A stretch of 64,000 bases of DNA from Methylobacterium terrae (GTDB taxonomy: Bacteria > Pseudomonadota > Alphaproteobacteria > Rhizobiales > Beijerinckiaceae). Under the pieces are notes generated by a model. The model was not told where the DNA came from. It worked only from the letters and a program-made list of their open reading frames with translations, and did not search any database. This document shows positions 10,336 through 18,595 of this stretch, piece after piece; position 1 is the first letter of the stretch, and each line of letters starts with the position of its first letter. Both the position numbers and the translations under genes were made by a program. The stretch spans positions 1,752,501 through 1,816,500 of the forward strand of contig NZ_CP029553.1 of the NCBI RefSeq assembly GCF_003173755.1. The letters are read 5' to 3'.

Positions 10336-11073
10336 TCAGAACATGGCCATGCCGCCGTTGACGTGCAGGGTGTGCCCGGTGACGTAGGCCGCCTCGTCGG
10401 AGGCGAGGTAGACCGCCGCCGCGGCGATCTCGGCCCCCTCGCCGAGGCGCCCCATCGGCACCGTGGCGAGGATGCCCTCGCGCTGCTTGTCGTTCAGCAC
10501 GTCGGTCATCGGCGAGGTGATGAAGCCCGGCGCGATGCAGTTCACGGTGATCTTGCGGCTCGCCACCTCGGCGGCGAGCGCCTTCGTCAGGCCGACGAGG
10601 CCGGCCTTGGCGGCGGCGTAGTTGCCCTGGCCGGCATTGCCGGTCGCGCCCACCACCGAGCCGACGTTGACGATGCGGCCGTAGCGGCGCTTCATCATGC
10701 CCTTCACCGCCGCCCGCGACAGCCGGAACGCCGCCGTCAGGTTCACCGCGATGACGCTGTCCCACTCCTCGTCCTTCATGCGCAGGAAGAGGTTGTCGCG
10801 GGTGATGCCGGCATTGTTGACCAGCACGTCGAGCCCGCCGAGCGCGGCCTCCGCCGCCGGCACCAGGGCCTCGACCGCCGCGGTATCGGACAGGTTGGCC
10901 TCGAGGATGTGGACCCGCTCGCCGAGCTCGCCCGCGAGCGCCTCCAGGGCCTCGCGCCGGGTGCCGGAGACCGCCACGTGGGCGCCCTGGGCGTGCAGGG
11001 CCCGGGCGATGGCGCCGCCGAGGCCGCCGGTGGCGCCGGTGACGAGGGCCTTGCGGCCGCTGAGGTCGAACAT
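10336..11073 (-). CDS. fabG: 3-oxoacyl-ACP reductase
   Basis: A 245-residue short-chain dehydrogenase reducing 3-oxoacyl-ACP with NADPH. The cofactor motif TGATGGLGGAIA is near residues 12-23, the NNAG motif at 86-89, and the catalytic Ser139, Tyr152 and Lys156 lie in GSVVGATG and NYAAAKAG. The C-terminal VNGGMAMF is typical for FabG. The start at 11073 is 14 bases past the fabD stop, consistent with one transcript. The DNA just past the stop repeats part of the gene end (see findings). Confidence 0.96.
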   Translation of the reverse strand: MFDLSGRKALVTGATGGLGGAIARALHAQGAHVAVSGTRREALEALAGELGERVHILEANLSDTAAVEALVPAAEAALGGLDVLVNNAGITRDNLFLRMKDEEWDSVIAVNLTAAFRLSRAAVKGMMKRRYGRIVNVGSVVGATGNAGQGNYAAAKAGLVGLTKALAAEVASRKITVNCIAPGFITSPMTDVLNDKQREGILATVPMGRLGEGAEIAAAAVYLASDEAAYVTGHTLHVNGGMAMF

Positions 11074-11087
11074 GGAGACGGTCTTTC

Positions 11088-12023
11088 TCAGAGCGTGAAG
11101 GCCGCGACCTCGGCCGAGGTCCCGACCGGCGTGGCGGAGCTCCCCGCCGCGATGCGCTTGACGAGGCCCGACAGCACCTTGCCGGTGCCGATCTCGAAGA
11201 ACGTGTCGACGCCGGCCGCCGCCATGGCGGCGACGCATTCGCGCCAGCGCACGGTGCCGGTCACCTGCTCGACGAGCGCGCTCCGGATCGCCGCCGGGTC
11301 GCCGATGGGGGCGGCGAGCACGTTCGCCATCACCGGAACGGCGGCGGGGCGAAGCGCGACGGCGTCGAGCGCCGCGCGCATCGCCTCGGCGGCCGGCGCC
11401 ATCAGGCTGCAATGGAAGGGCGCGGAGACGTTCAGCATCACCGCCCGCTTGGCGCCGCGGCCCTGCGCGAGGGACACCGCCCGCTCGACGGCGGCACGGG
11501 TCCCCGAGACCACCACCTGGCCGGCGCCGTTGTCGTTGGCGACGTCGCAGACATCGCCCTGACGGGCCTCCGCCGCGACCTCGGCCGCCGCCTCGACGTC
11601 GAGGCCGAGAAGCGCCGCCATGGCGCCGGAGCCCACCGGCACCGCCTTCTGCATCGCCTCGCCGCGCAGGCGCAGCAGCCGCGCCGTGTCGGCGAGCGAC
11701 AGGCTGCCGGCGGCGGCGAGCGCGCTGTACTCGCCCAGCGAGTGGCCGGCCACGTACGCCACGTCCCGGGCGAGATCGAGGCCGCGCTCGGCCTCCAGCA
11801 CCCGCAGGACCGCGAGGCTCGAGGCCATCAGGGCCGGCTGGGCGTTGGCGGTGAGCGTCAGCTCCTCGGCCGGGCCCTCGAACATCAGGCGCGAGAGGTT
11901 CTGCCCCAGGGCCTCGTCGACCTCGGCGAAGACCGCCCGGGCGGCGGCGTGATCCTGGGCCAGGGCGGAGCCCATGCCGACGGCCTGGCTGCCCTGGCCC
12001 GGAAAGATGAAGGCGCGCGACAC
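11088..12023 (-). CDS. fabD: Malonyl-CoA:ACP transacylase
   Basis: A 311-residue acyltransferase that loads malonate from malonyl-CoA on the acyl carrier protein. The N-terminal FPGQGSQAVGMG, the nucleophile Ser95 in AGHSLGEYSAL and the catalytic His in SAPFHCSLM are all present. The start is GTG at 12023 with AGGAAG upstream. First gene of the fabD-fabG pair; a TTGACT hexamer at 12110-12115 (minus strand) may be part of its promoter. Confidence 0.96.
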   Translation of the reverse strand: MSRAFIFPGQGSQAVGMGSALAQDHAAARAVFAEVDEALGQNLSRLMFEGPAEELTLTANAQPALMASSLAVLRVLEAERGLDLARDVAYVAGHSLGEYSALAAAGSLSLADTARLLRLRGEAMQKAVPVGSGAMAALLGLDVEAAAEVAAEARQGDVCDVANDNGAGQVVVSGTRAAVERAVSLAQGRGAKRAVMLNVSAPFHCSLMAPAAEAMRAALDAVALRPAAVPVMANVLAAPIGDPAAIRSALVEQVTGTVRWRECVAAMAAAGVDTFFEIGTGKVLSGLVKRIAAGSSATPVGTSAEVAAFTL

Positions 12024-12120
12024 GTGCGGGGTGCTTCCTGCCCTGAGAGCTTCGATGCGGCTGCGGGACGCAGCGATTGGGCGGCGCCAGTCGCAGAGCG
12101 GATGCCGCTAGTCAAGCGTG

Positions 12121-12141
12121 GCCGGATCGTAAAAATCCGGC
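12121..12141. promoter_or_regulatory. Palindrome upstream of fabD
   Basis: Perfect 7-bp inverted repeat GCCGGAT, seven-base AT-rich spacer, ATCCGGC. It lies just upstream of a TTGACT -35-like box (12110-12115, minus strand) ahead of fabD, so it could be an operator of the fatty-acid synthesis genes. It also lies 43 bases downstream of nothing transcribed toward it except the intergenic end of the carbonic anhydrase gene, so a terminator role is possible but less likely. Confidence 0.35.
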
Positions 12142-12183
12142 GCACCTCGATGGACGGCGCCGTGGAGTCACGTCCCGCTCTCG

Positions 12184-12909
12184 TCAGCCCTCGTCGAAGA
12201 AGTCGACCTCGCCGGTATCGAGGCTGTAGGCCGCCCCGACGATCCGCAGCCTCTTCTCGGCGAGAGGCGTCAGCAATTCGGGGTCCGAGGCGGTGCGCAG
12301 GCGCCGCACGACCCGGCCGACATTCGCCCGCACCGCGTTCTCGACGAGGTCGCCGCCCTTGTCGCGCACGCCGAGCACCGCCGGGACGATCGGCTCGATC
12401 ATCTGGCCGATGGCGCCCGGAAGGACCGTGTTGTTCCTCACCACGTCCACCGCCGCCTCGACGGCGCCGCAGCGGCTGTGGCCCATCACCAGGATCAGCG
12501 GCACGCCGAGCTTGGCCACCGCGTACTCGATCGAGCCGAGCGCCGTGGTGTCGACGGTGTTGCCGGCATTGCGCACGATGAACAACTCGCCCAGGCCCCG
12601 GCCGAACAGGATCTCGGGCGAGACGCGGGAATCCGAGCAGCTCACGAGCACGCAGAACGGCGTCTGCCCGAGCGCGATCTCGATGCGCCGCTCGCGGCCC
12701 TGGACCGAGCGCACCGGGCTGTCGGTCTTGAACAGCCGGTTGCCCTCCTTCATCGCCTCGAGGGCCTGGTCGGGCGTCATCGTGGTGCGCTTCGTCGACG
12801 GGGTCGCCGCCCGGGCGAGGCCGGGCGGCAGCACGGCGGTGGCGGCGATGGCCGCACCCAGGCTGCAGCCGCAGCCGAGCAGGTGGCGCCGGCTCGGACG
12901 GTTCGTCAT
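12184..12909 (-). CDS. Beta-carbonic anhydrase with Tat signal
   Basis: A 241-residue beta-class carbonic anhydrase interconverting CO2 and bicarbonate. Zinc ligands are Cys91 (CSDSR), His144 and Cys147 (GHSRCG), with the Asp93-Arg95 dyad intact. The first 35 residues look like a twin-arginine signal (SRRHLLGCGC, hydrophobic stretch, ARAA), which would place the enzyme in the periplasm; most beta enzymes are cytoplasmic. GAGGAGA precedes the ATG. It is followed by fabD on the same strand after 160 bases. A role in supplying CO2 or bicarbonate for carboxylation is an inference. Confidence 0.92.
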   Translation of the reverse strand: MTNRPSRRHLLGCGCSLGAAIAATAVLPPGLARAATPSTKRTTMTPDQALEAMKEGNRLFKTDSPVRSVQGRERRIEIALGQTPFCVLVSCSDSRVSPEILFGRGLGELFIVRNAGNTVDTTALGSIEYAVAKLGVPLILVMGHSRCGAVEAAVDVVRNNTVLPGAIGQMIEPIVPAVLGVRDKGGDLVENAVRANVGRVVRRLRTASDPELLTPLAEKRLRIVGAAYSLDTGEVDFFDEG

Positions 12910-13068
12910 CGGGTCGTCTCCTCAGGCATGGGCCGCCTCCCGCGCCGCCCCTCGGAGGCGGGGACCGGTCGATCAGTTGTCGGGGCGGATCACCCGATGC
13001 GCAATCATCCGGAAACATTAGGCCGGGCGGCGCCGGGATCGGCCCGCGCGCCCGTTCGACGCCGGTGC

Positions 13069-13097
13069 TTGTTGCAAAACGGCATCTCGTGTAGGGA
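13069..13097 (+). promoter_or_regulatory. Candidate promoter of rpoZ
   Basis: TTGTTG at 13069-13074, 17-base spacer, TAGGGA at 13092-13097. Both boxes are imperfect; position about 45 bases before the rpoZ start makes it plausible. Confidence 0.35.
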
Positions 13098-13142
13098 GGC
13101 CGCTACTCCGAGATTTTCGTTTGACCAAGGAAGGGGTCGCGC

Positions 13143-13553
13143 ATGGCTCGCGTCACCGTTGAGGACTGCATCGACAAGGTCGAGAACCGCTTCGAGCTGG
13201 TTCTGCTCGCCGGCCACCGGGCGCGCCTGCTCTCCTCCGGCGCCCCCCTCACCATCGACCGCGACCGCGACAAGAACCCGGTCGTGGCCCTGCGCGAGAT
13301 CGCCGACGAGACCATCACGCCGGACGACCTCAAGGAGCAGCTGATCCACTCGCTGCAGAAATACGTCGAGGTCGACGAGCCGGAGGCCGAGACGGTGCCG
13401 CTGCTCTCGAGCTCGCCCGCCGCCGCCGCGGTGGCGCCGCAGGGCTCGGGCGACGGCGACGACATCCAGTTCGACCGGATGAGCGAGGAGGACCTGCTGC
13501 GCGGCCTCGAGAACCTCGCGCCCCCGACCGAGACCGAGGAAGAGGGCGACTGA
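13143..13553 (+). CDS. rpoZ: RNA polymerase omega subunit
   Basis: A 136-residue omega subunit, which helps assemble beta-prime into RNA polymerase. The N-terminal MARVTVEDC and the [13 protein letters not shown] segment are the family signature; residues 60-136 form the acidic tail typical of alphaproteobacteria. AAGGAAG lies before the ATG. It is followed by a strong terminator and then rsh, the usual neighbour in this class; omega is also the subunit associated with ppGpp binding in E. coli, which makes the proximity to rsh sensible. Confidence 0.96.
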   Translation: MARVTVEDCIDKVENRFELVLLAGHRARLLSSGAPLTIDRDRDKNPVVALREIADETITPDDLKEQLIHSLQKYVEVDEPEAETVPLLSSSPAAAAVAPQGSGDGDDIQFDRMSEEDLLRGLENLAPPTETEEEGD

Positions 13554-13586
13554 ACCTTCCGGCTCCACGCTCCGACGCGAACAGGA

Positions 13587-13610
13587 CCCGGCCGAGAGGC
13601 CGGGTTTTTT
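13587..13610 (+). terminator. Terminator of rpoZ
   Basis: CCCGGCC (13587-13593), GAGA loop, GGCCGGG (13598-13604), then six T. A textbook factor-independent terminator, 33 bases past the rpoZ stop. Confidence 0.92.
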
Positions 13611-13804
13611 CGTGACCCCGCGCGCGAGCGGGGCTGCCGCGACGTTTAGGGGCTGGCGCGGTCGTCGCTTCGGCTCGATATTGGTCCCCGGACCTCCACC
13701 AGCGTCGTCGGCGTTCAGCGCAACCGGCCCTCCGGCACGCCGCGACGCCTCCGCGCCGGCCCCTGGCCGGCGCCCCGTTGCGCGCCCAAGGAGACCAACG
13801 GCGG

Positions 13805-16066
13805 ATGATGCGCCAGTACGAGCTCGTCGAGCGGGTCAAGGCCTACAATCCCGGCGCCGACGAGGGGCTGCTGAACCGGGCCTACGTCTACGCGATGCGG
13901 GCGCACGGCACGCAGAAGCGCGCCTCGGGGGATCCGTTCTTCGCCCACCCGCTCGAGGTGGCGGCCATCCTCACCGACCTGCGGCTCGACGACGCCACCA
14001 TCGTGGCGGCGGTGCTGCACGACACGGTCGAGGACACCGCCGCCACCCTCGACGAGATCAACCGGGTCTTCACGCCGGAGATCGGCAAGCTCGTCGACGG
14101 GCTCACCAAGATCAAGCGCCTGGATCTCGTCTCGAAGCGCGCGGCTCAAGGAGAGAACTTCCGCAAGCTCCTCCTCGCCATCGCGGCCGACGTGCGGGTG
14201 CTGCTGGTCAAGCTCGCCGACCGGCTGCACAACATGCGCACCCTGCAGCACATGCCGGCGGAGAAGCGCGCCCGGATCGCCCAGGAGACCCTCGACATCT
14301 ACGCGCCCTTGGCCAGCCGCATGGGCATGCAGGAGCTGCGCGAGGAGCTGGAGGACCTCTCCTTCGTCAACCTGAAGCCCGACGTCTACGCGACGATCGC
14401 CAAGCGGCTCTCCGACCTCTCGGCCAAGTCCGAGCGGCTGGTCGAGAGCATCGAGCGCGACCTCGTGGCGAAGCTCGCGAATGCCGGCATCACCGCCATC
14501 GTCAAGGGGCGGCAGAAGCGCCCCTACTCGATCTGGAGCAAGATGGAGCGCAAGTCGGTCGCGTTCGAGCAGCTCTCCGACATCTTCGGCTTCCGGGTCA
14601 TCGTCGACACCGTCGATACCTGCTACCGCGCGCTCGGCGTCGTCCACACGACCTGGCCGATGGTGCCGGGGCGCTACAAGGACTACATCTCGACGCCGAA
14701 GCAGAACGACTACCGCTCGATCCACACCACGGTGATCGGGCCGAAGAGCCAGCGCGTCGAGCTGCAGATCCGCACCACCGAGATGGACGAGATCGGCGAG
14801 TACGGCATCGCCGCCCACGCGCTCTACAAGGACGGCGCGCCGCATCTGGCCACCGAGAGCGGCGCCTACCAGTGGCTGCGCCGCACCATCGAGCTCCTGG
14901 CCGAGGGCGACAGCCCGGAGGAGTTCCTCGAGCACACCAAGCTCGAGCTGTTCCAGGACCAGGTGTTCTGCTTCACCCCCAAGGGCCGGCTGATCGCGCT
15001 CCCCCGGGGCGCGACCCCGATCGATTTCGCCTACGCCGTCCATACGGATGTCGGCAACACCGCGGTCGGGGCCAAGATCAACGGCCGCATCGCCCCCCTC
15101 CTCACCGAGCTGCAGAACGGCGACGAGGTCGAGATCGCGCGCGCCGACGGGCAGACCCCGCCGGCGGCCTGGGAATCCCTCGTCGTCACCGGCAAGGCGC
15201 GGGCGGCGATCCGGCGCGCCACCCGCTCGGCGGTGCGGCGGCAATATGCGGGCCTCGGCCGCCAGATCCTCGACCGCGCCTTCGAGCGGGCCGGCAAGAA
15301 TTTCTCCGACGAGAAGCTGCGCGGCGCCCTGCCGCGGCTCGCCCGCCAATCGACCGAGGACGTGTTCGCGGCGGTGGGCCGGGGCGAGATGTTCTCCGGC
15401 GACGTCGTGAAGGCGGTCTATCCCGACTACAAGGACGAGCGCCGCCTCGCCGCGAGCCAGCCCGCTCCCGGGGGCCCGCGCCCGCACGTCAACGGCGCCG
15501 GGCGCCTCTCCCTCGACAAGGACCAGACGGTGCGCCTGACCTGGCCGGGCAAGGCCGCCCCCGGCAAGGAGGGCCAGAAGGAGGGCGGCGCCGACAAGGG
15601 AACTCCCGACGACGGCGCGATCCCGATCCGCGGCCTCGACCGCGACCTGCCGGTGCGCTTCGCCCCGGACGGCGGCGCCGTGCCGGGCGACCGGATCGTC
15701 GGCATCCTCACCCCCGGCGAGGGCGTGACCATCTACCCGATCCAGTCGCCGGCGCTCGCCGCCTTCGACAACGAGCCCGACCGGTGGCTGGACGTGCGCT
15801 GGGACGTCGACGGCGCCTCCTTCCAGCGCTTCCCGGCGCGGCTGGCCCTGCAGTCGATCAACGAGCCCGGCAGCTTCGCCCAGATCGCCCAGGTGATCGC
15901 CGACCACGACGGCAACATCGACAATATCTCGATGAAGCGCCGGACCCAGGACTTCACCGACGTGACGATCGACCTCGCGGTCTGGGACCTCAAGCACCTC
16001 AACGCGATCGTGTCGGAACTCAGGGCCAAGCGCGTGGTGAGCCGGGTGGATCGGGTCAACGGGTAG
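13805..16066 (+). CDS. rsh: Bifunctional (p)ppGpp synthetase/hydrolase
   Basis: A 753-residue RelA/SpoT homologue controlling the alarmone level. The HD hydrolase domain is intact (FAHPLEVAAIL, VLHDTVEDT, ADRLHNMRTL), the synthetase domain follows (RQKRPYSIWSKMERK, DIFGFRVIV, NDYRSIHTT, ELQIRTTEMD), then a TGS domain (FCFTPKGRLIALPRGATPIDF) and a C-terminal ACT domain. With both catalytic centres complete it should be bifunctional, as usual for alphaproteobacteria with one long Rsh. I chose the ATG at 13805 because AAGGAG lies 11 bases upstream; the frame opens with TTG at 13778. Confidence 0.96.
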   Translation: MMRQYELVERVKAYNPGADEGLLNRAYVYAMRAHGTQKRASGDPFFAHPLEVAAILTDLRLDDATIVAAVLHDTVEDTAATLDEINRVFTPEIGKLVDGLTKIKRLDLVSKRAAQGENFRKLLLAIAADVRVLLVKLADRLHNMRTLQHMPAEKRARIAQETLDIYAPLASRMGMQELREELEDLSFVNLKPDVYATIAKRLSDLSAKSERLVESIERDLVAKLANAGITAIVKGRQKRPYSIWSKMERKSVAFEQLSDIFGFRVIVDTVDTCYRALGVVHTTWPMVPGRYKDYISTPKQNDYRSIHTTVIGPKSQRVELQIRTTEMDEIGEYGIAAHALYKDGAPHLATESGAYQWLRRTIELLAEGDSPEEFLEHTKLELFQDQVFCFTPKGRLIALPRGATPIDFAYAVHTDVGNTAVGAKINGRIAPLLTELQNGDEVEIARADGQTPPAAWESLVVTGKARAAIRRATRSAVRRQYAGLGRQILDRAFERAGKNFSDEKLRGALPRLARQSTEDVFAAVGRGEMFSGDVVKAVYPDYKDERRLAASQPAPGGPRPHVNGAGRLSLDKDQTVRLTWPGKAAPGKEGQKEGGADKGTPDDGAIPIRGLDRDLPVRFAPDGGAVPGDRIVGILTPGEGVTIYPIQSPALAAFDNEPDRWLDVRWDVDGASFQRFPARLALQSINEPGSFAQIAQVIADHDGNIDNISMKRRTQDFTDVTIDLAVWDLKHLNAIVSELRAKRVVSRVDRVNG

Positions 16067-16078
16067 GATTGCGCGACG

Positions 16079-16104
16079 GCCGGGGCGCTGCCACAAGCCC
16101 CGGC
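16079..16104 (+). terminator. Hairpin after rsh
   Basis: GCCGGGGC (16079-16086) pairs with GCCCCGGC (16097-16104) across a ten-base loop, 13 bases past the rsh stop. No T-run, so it may be a transcript-stabilising stem rather than a terminator. Confidence 0.4.
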
Positions 16105-16138
16105 TCAGTGCCGCTCTCGAACGACCACTGAAGGTGCC

Positions 16139-16729
16139 ATGACCTCCGACGACGTCCTCGCCGAATTCCGCTCCGCCGGCGCCCTGCTGGAGGGCCACTT
16201 CGTGCTCTCCTCCGGGCTGCACAGCGCGGTGTTCCTGCAGAAGATGGCGATCTTCACCGATCCGGTGCGCACCGCGCGGGTCTGCGGCGCGCTCGCCGAG
16301 CGGATCGAGGCGCGCTACGGTCGGGTCGACTACGTCGTCTCGCCGGCGATCGGCGGCATCGTGCCGGGCTACGAGACCGCCCGGGCGCTCGGCGCCAGGG
16401 CGATCTTCGTCGAGCGCGACCCGGGCAAGCCCTTCGCCCTGCGCCGCGGCTTCCAGATCCCGAAGGGCGCTCGCGCCGTGATGGTCGAGGACATCGTCAC
16501 CACCGGCCTGTCCTCCCGCGAGTGCCTGGCGGCGCTGACGGAGGAGCCCGGCGAGGTGGTGGGCGCGGCCTGCCTCATCGACCGCTCGGGCGGCAAGGCC
16601 GATCTCGGCATGCCGCTGGTCGCCCTCGTCACCCTCGACATCCCGAACTACCCGGCCGACCAGCTGCCGCCGGAACTCGCCGCGATTCCCGCGGTGAAGC
16701 CGGGCAGCCGCGCCCTGCCGGGCGCCTGA
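16139..16729 (+). CDS. pyrE: Orotate phosphoribosyltransferase
   Basis: A 196-residue enzyme of pyrimidine synthesis that makes orotidine 5'-phosphate from orotate and PRPP. The PRPP loop [13 protein letters not shown] lies near residues 114-126; [14 protein letters not shown] and the [14 protein letters not shown] catalytic-loop region are present. GAAGGTG precedes the ATG. It follows rsh by 72 bases, an arrangement common in rhizobial genomes. Confidence 0.95.
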   Translation: MTSDDVLAEFRSAGALLEGHFVLSSGLHSAVFLQKMAIFTDPVRTARVCGALAERIEARYGRVDYVVSPAIGGIVPGYETARALGARAIFVERDPGKPFALRRGFQIPKGARAVMVEDIVTTGLSSRECLAALTEEPGEVVGAACLIDRSGGKADLGMPLVALVTLDIPNYPADQLPPELAAIPAVKPGSRALPGA

Positions 16730-16776
16730 GCCCCGGGGGGCCTCCCCGCATCCTCGATGCGCCGCCGCGACCTCGC

Positions 16777-16805
16777 TTGACAGGCGCCGCGGCGCATCCT
16801 TAGCT
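16777..16805 (+). promoter_or_regulatory. Strong predicted promoter for the NYN-domain gene
   Basis: Perfect TTGACA at 16777-16782, 17-base spacer, TTAGCT at 16800-16805. It lies about 143 bases before the NYN gene and 48 past pyrE, so this gene probably has its own vegetative promoter and a leader of roughly 135 bases. Confidence 0.65.
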
Positions 16806-16947
16806 GCGCGGATTGCGGCCGCTGCCCGGTGTGCGGCACCCGCGCTGATTGCCCCCGCCTGGATACTCAGGGGGCAGTGCTTTGCTCGTAGCGGCTTTTC
16901 TCGCAAGTGATTCTTTTCGTGCGGCCGTACCGCATATTCAAGGATAA

Positions 16948-17643
16948 ATGATGCCCAATCCCCCCCGCAGCGCCCTGTTCATCGACGGCGCCAACATCTA
17001 CGCCACCACCAAGGCCCTCGGTTTCGACATCGATTATCGCAAGCTCCTGGCCGATTTCCGGGCCCGCGAGAACCTTGTCCGCGCCTTCTACTATACTGCA
17101 CTGATCGAAGACCAGGAATACTCCTCGATCCGGCCGCTGATCGACTGGCTCGACTATAATGGTTACCGCGTCGTCACCAAGCCGGTGAAGGAGTTCACCG
17201 ACTCCACCGGTCGGCGCAAGATCAAGGGCAACATGGACATCGAGCTGACGATCGATGCCATGGAGTTGAGCCCCTATATCGACCACATGGTGCTGTTCTC
17301 GGGCGACGGCGACTTCCGGCCCCTGGTGGCGGCCCTGCAGCGCCGCGGCGTGCGGGTGACCGTGGTCTCGACGGTGCAGACCCAGCCGCCGATGGTGGCC
17401 GACGAGCTGCGCCGCCAGGCCGACGACTTCGTCGACATCGTGCAGCTGATCCCCCGCATCGGCCGCGACCAGGGCGAGCGCCCGGTGCGCCCGCCCCGCG
17501 CCCTCGGCGCCGACGGCCCGCGCGACGCGGGCTCCCGGGACTACGCTCCCCGGGACGCCGGAGACCGGGCGCCGCGCCCGAGCGTGAACCTCGAGAACCG
17601 CTACGGCATCCGCCAGAACGACGAGGACGACGCGGAGGATTGA
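16948..17643 (+). CDS. NYN (PIN-like) domain RNase-like protein, LabA/DUF88 type
   Basis: A 231-residue protein with an N-terminal NYN nuclease domain. Conserved acidic residues that would hold the metal are Asp13 (FIDGANIY), Asp97 (NMDIEL), Asp103, and Asp120/Asp122 (FSGDGDFRPL). The last 60 residues are arginine-, proline- and acid-rich and probably disordered. AAGGA precedes the double ATG. A TTGACA promoter is placed 140 bases upstream. The family is thought to process RNA; the target is not known here. Its location near rpoZ and rsh recurs in alphaproteobacteria. Confidence 0.85.
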   Translation: MMPNPPRSALFIDGANIYATTKALGFDIDYRKLLADFRARENLVRAFYYTALIEDQEYSSIRPLIDWLDYNGYRVVTKPVKEFTDSTGRRKIKGNMDIELTIDAMELSPYIDHMVLFSGDGDFRPLVAALQRRGVRVTVVSTVQTQPPMVADELRRQADDFVDIVQLIPRIGRDQGERPVRPPRALGADGPRDAGSRDYAPRDAGDRAPRPSVNLENRYGIRQNDEDDAED

Positions 17644-17671
17644 TCCCTCCGTCGCGTCTATCCGGGCCGGC

Positions 17672-18595
17672 TCAGCCGCCGGCCCGGGCCAGCGCCGCGA
17701 GGCCGCCCTTCGTCTCGACCGGCGCGCGCCATCCGAGCGCCTCCAGCCCCGCCGCCCGCGCGACCAGGGAGCCGGCCAGGCGCTCGCGCAGCGCGCCGCG
17801 GCCCGTGAGGCGCAGGGCCGCGTCGAGGAGCGCCCCCGGTACCGGCAGCAGGCCGGGCCGGCGACCGAGGCCGGCCCGCAGGGCACCGATCATCTCGGGC
17901 ACGCTCAGGGCCTCGGCCTCGCTGACGATCAGGGGCCGGCGCAGCGGCGAGGGGGCCCGCAGCACCGCGTCGACGGCGTCGCTCAGGGACTCGACCGAGA
18001 CGAGGGAGCGCCGGCCGGCAAGCCCCCCGAGGGGGAGCGGGTACGGCGCCCGGGCGAGCCGCATCAGCGCCGCCATGTTGCCCTTCTGGCCCGGCCCGTA
18101 GACCAGAACCGGGCGCAGGGCCGCGTAATCGATGTCGATGCCGTCCAGCGCCTCCTCGGCGGCGAGCTTCGAGCGGCCGTAGGGGTCGATCGGCGCCGGG
18201 GCGTCGGCCTCGGTGAGGATGCCGCTCGCGGAAGGGCCGGCTTGAGCCCGGATCGAGGACAGGAACACGAAGCGGCGCACCCGGGCGCGGGACGCCGCCT
18301 GGGCGAGGCCGCGCGTCGCCTCGGTGTTGAAGGTCCGGTAATCGTCCTCCGGCGCCCCCGACATCGCGTGGGCGAGCCCGGCCGAATGCACCACCGCGTC
18401 GGCGCCGGAGAGGGCCGCCGCCATGTTCTGCGGCCGGGCGAGGTCGCCCACCACCGCGCCGCTGATGCCCGGCGGCAGCTCCACCGGGCGGCGCAGCAGC
18501 ACCCGCACCCGGTAGCCCCGGGCGGCGAGCGCCGCCAGCAGGTGGCGGCCGATGAAGCCGGTCGAGCCCGTGAGGGCGACGAGGGGAGCGGTCAT
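17672..18595 (-). CDS. NAD-dependent epimerase/dehydratase family protein
   Basis: A 307-residue extended short-chain dehydrogenase. The Rossmann motif TGSTGFIGRHLL is at residues 9-20, the catalytic FLSSIRAQ serine region follows and the YGRSK motif (Tyr-x-x-x-Lys) is intact. Such proteins act on nucleotide sugars. Its ATG overlaps the stop of the upstream transferase gene by four bases (ATGA), so translation is coupled. Together they suggest a step in making a surface glycan or undecaprenyl-linked sugar, with the exact sugar unknown. Confidence 0.85.
   Translation of the reverse strand: MTAPLVALTGSTGFIGRHLLAALAARGYRVRVLLRRPVELPPGISGAVVGDLARPQNMAAALSGADAVVHSAGLAHAMSGAPEDDYRTFNTEATRGLAQAASRARVRRFVFLSSIRAQAGPSASGILTEADAPAPIDPYGRSKLAAEEALDGIDIDYAALRPVLVYGPGQKGNMAALMRLARAPYPLPLGGLAGRRSLVSVESLSDAVDAVLRAPSPLRRPLIVSEAEALSVPEMIGALRAGLGRRPGLLPVPGALLDAALRLTGRGALRERLAGSLVARAAGLEALGWRAPVETKGGLAALARAGG

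Noticed and set aside
13715..16906. 1063-residue minus-strand frame opposite rsh and pyrE
   Set aside because: Codon-position mirror of two secure genes; no domain and no start site.
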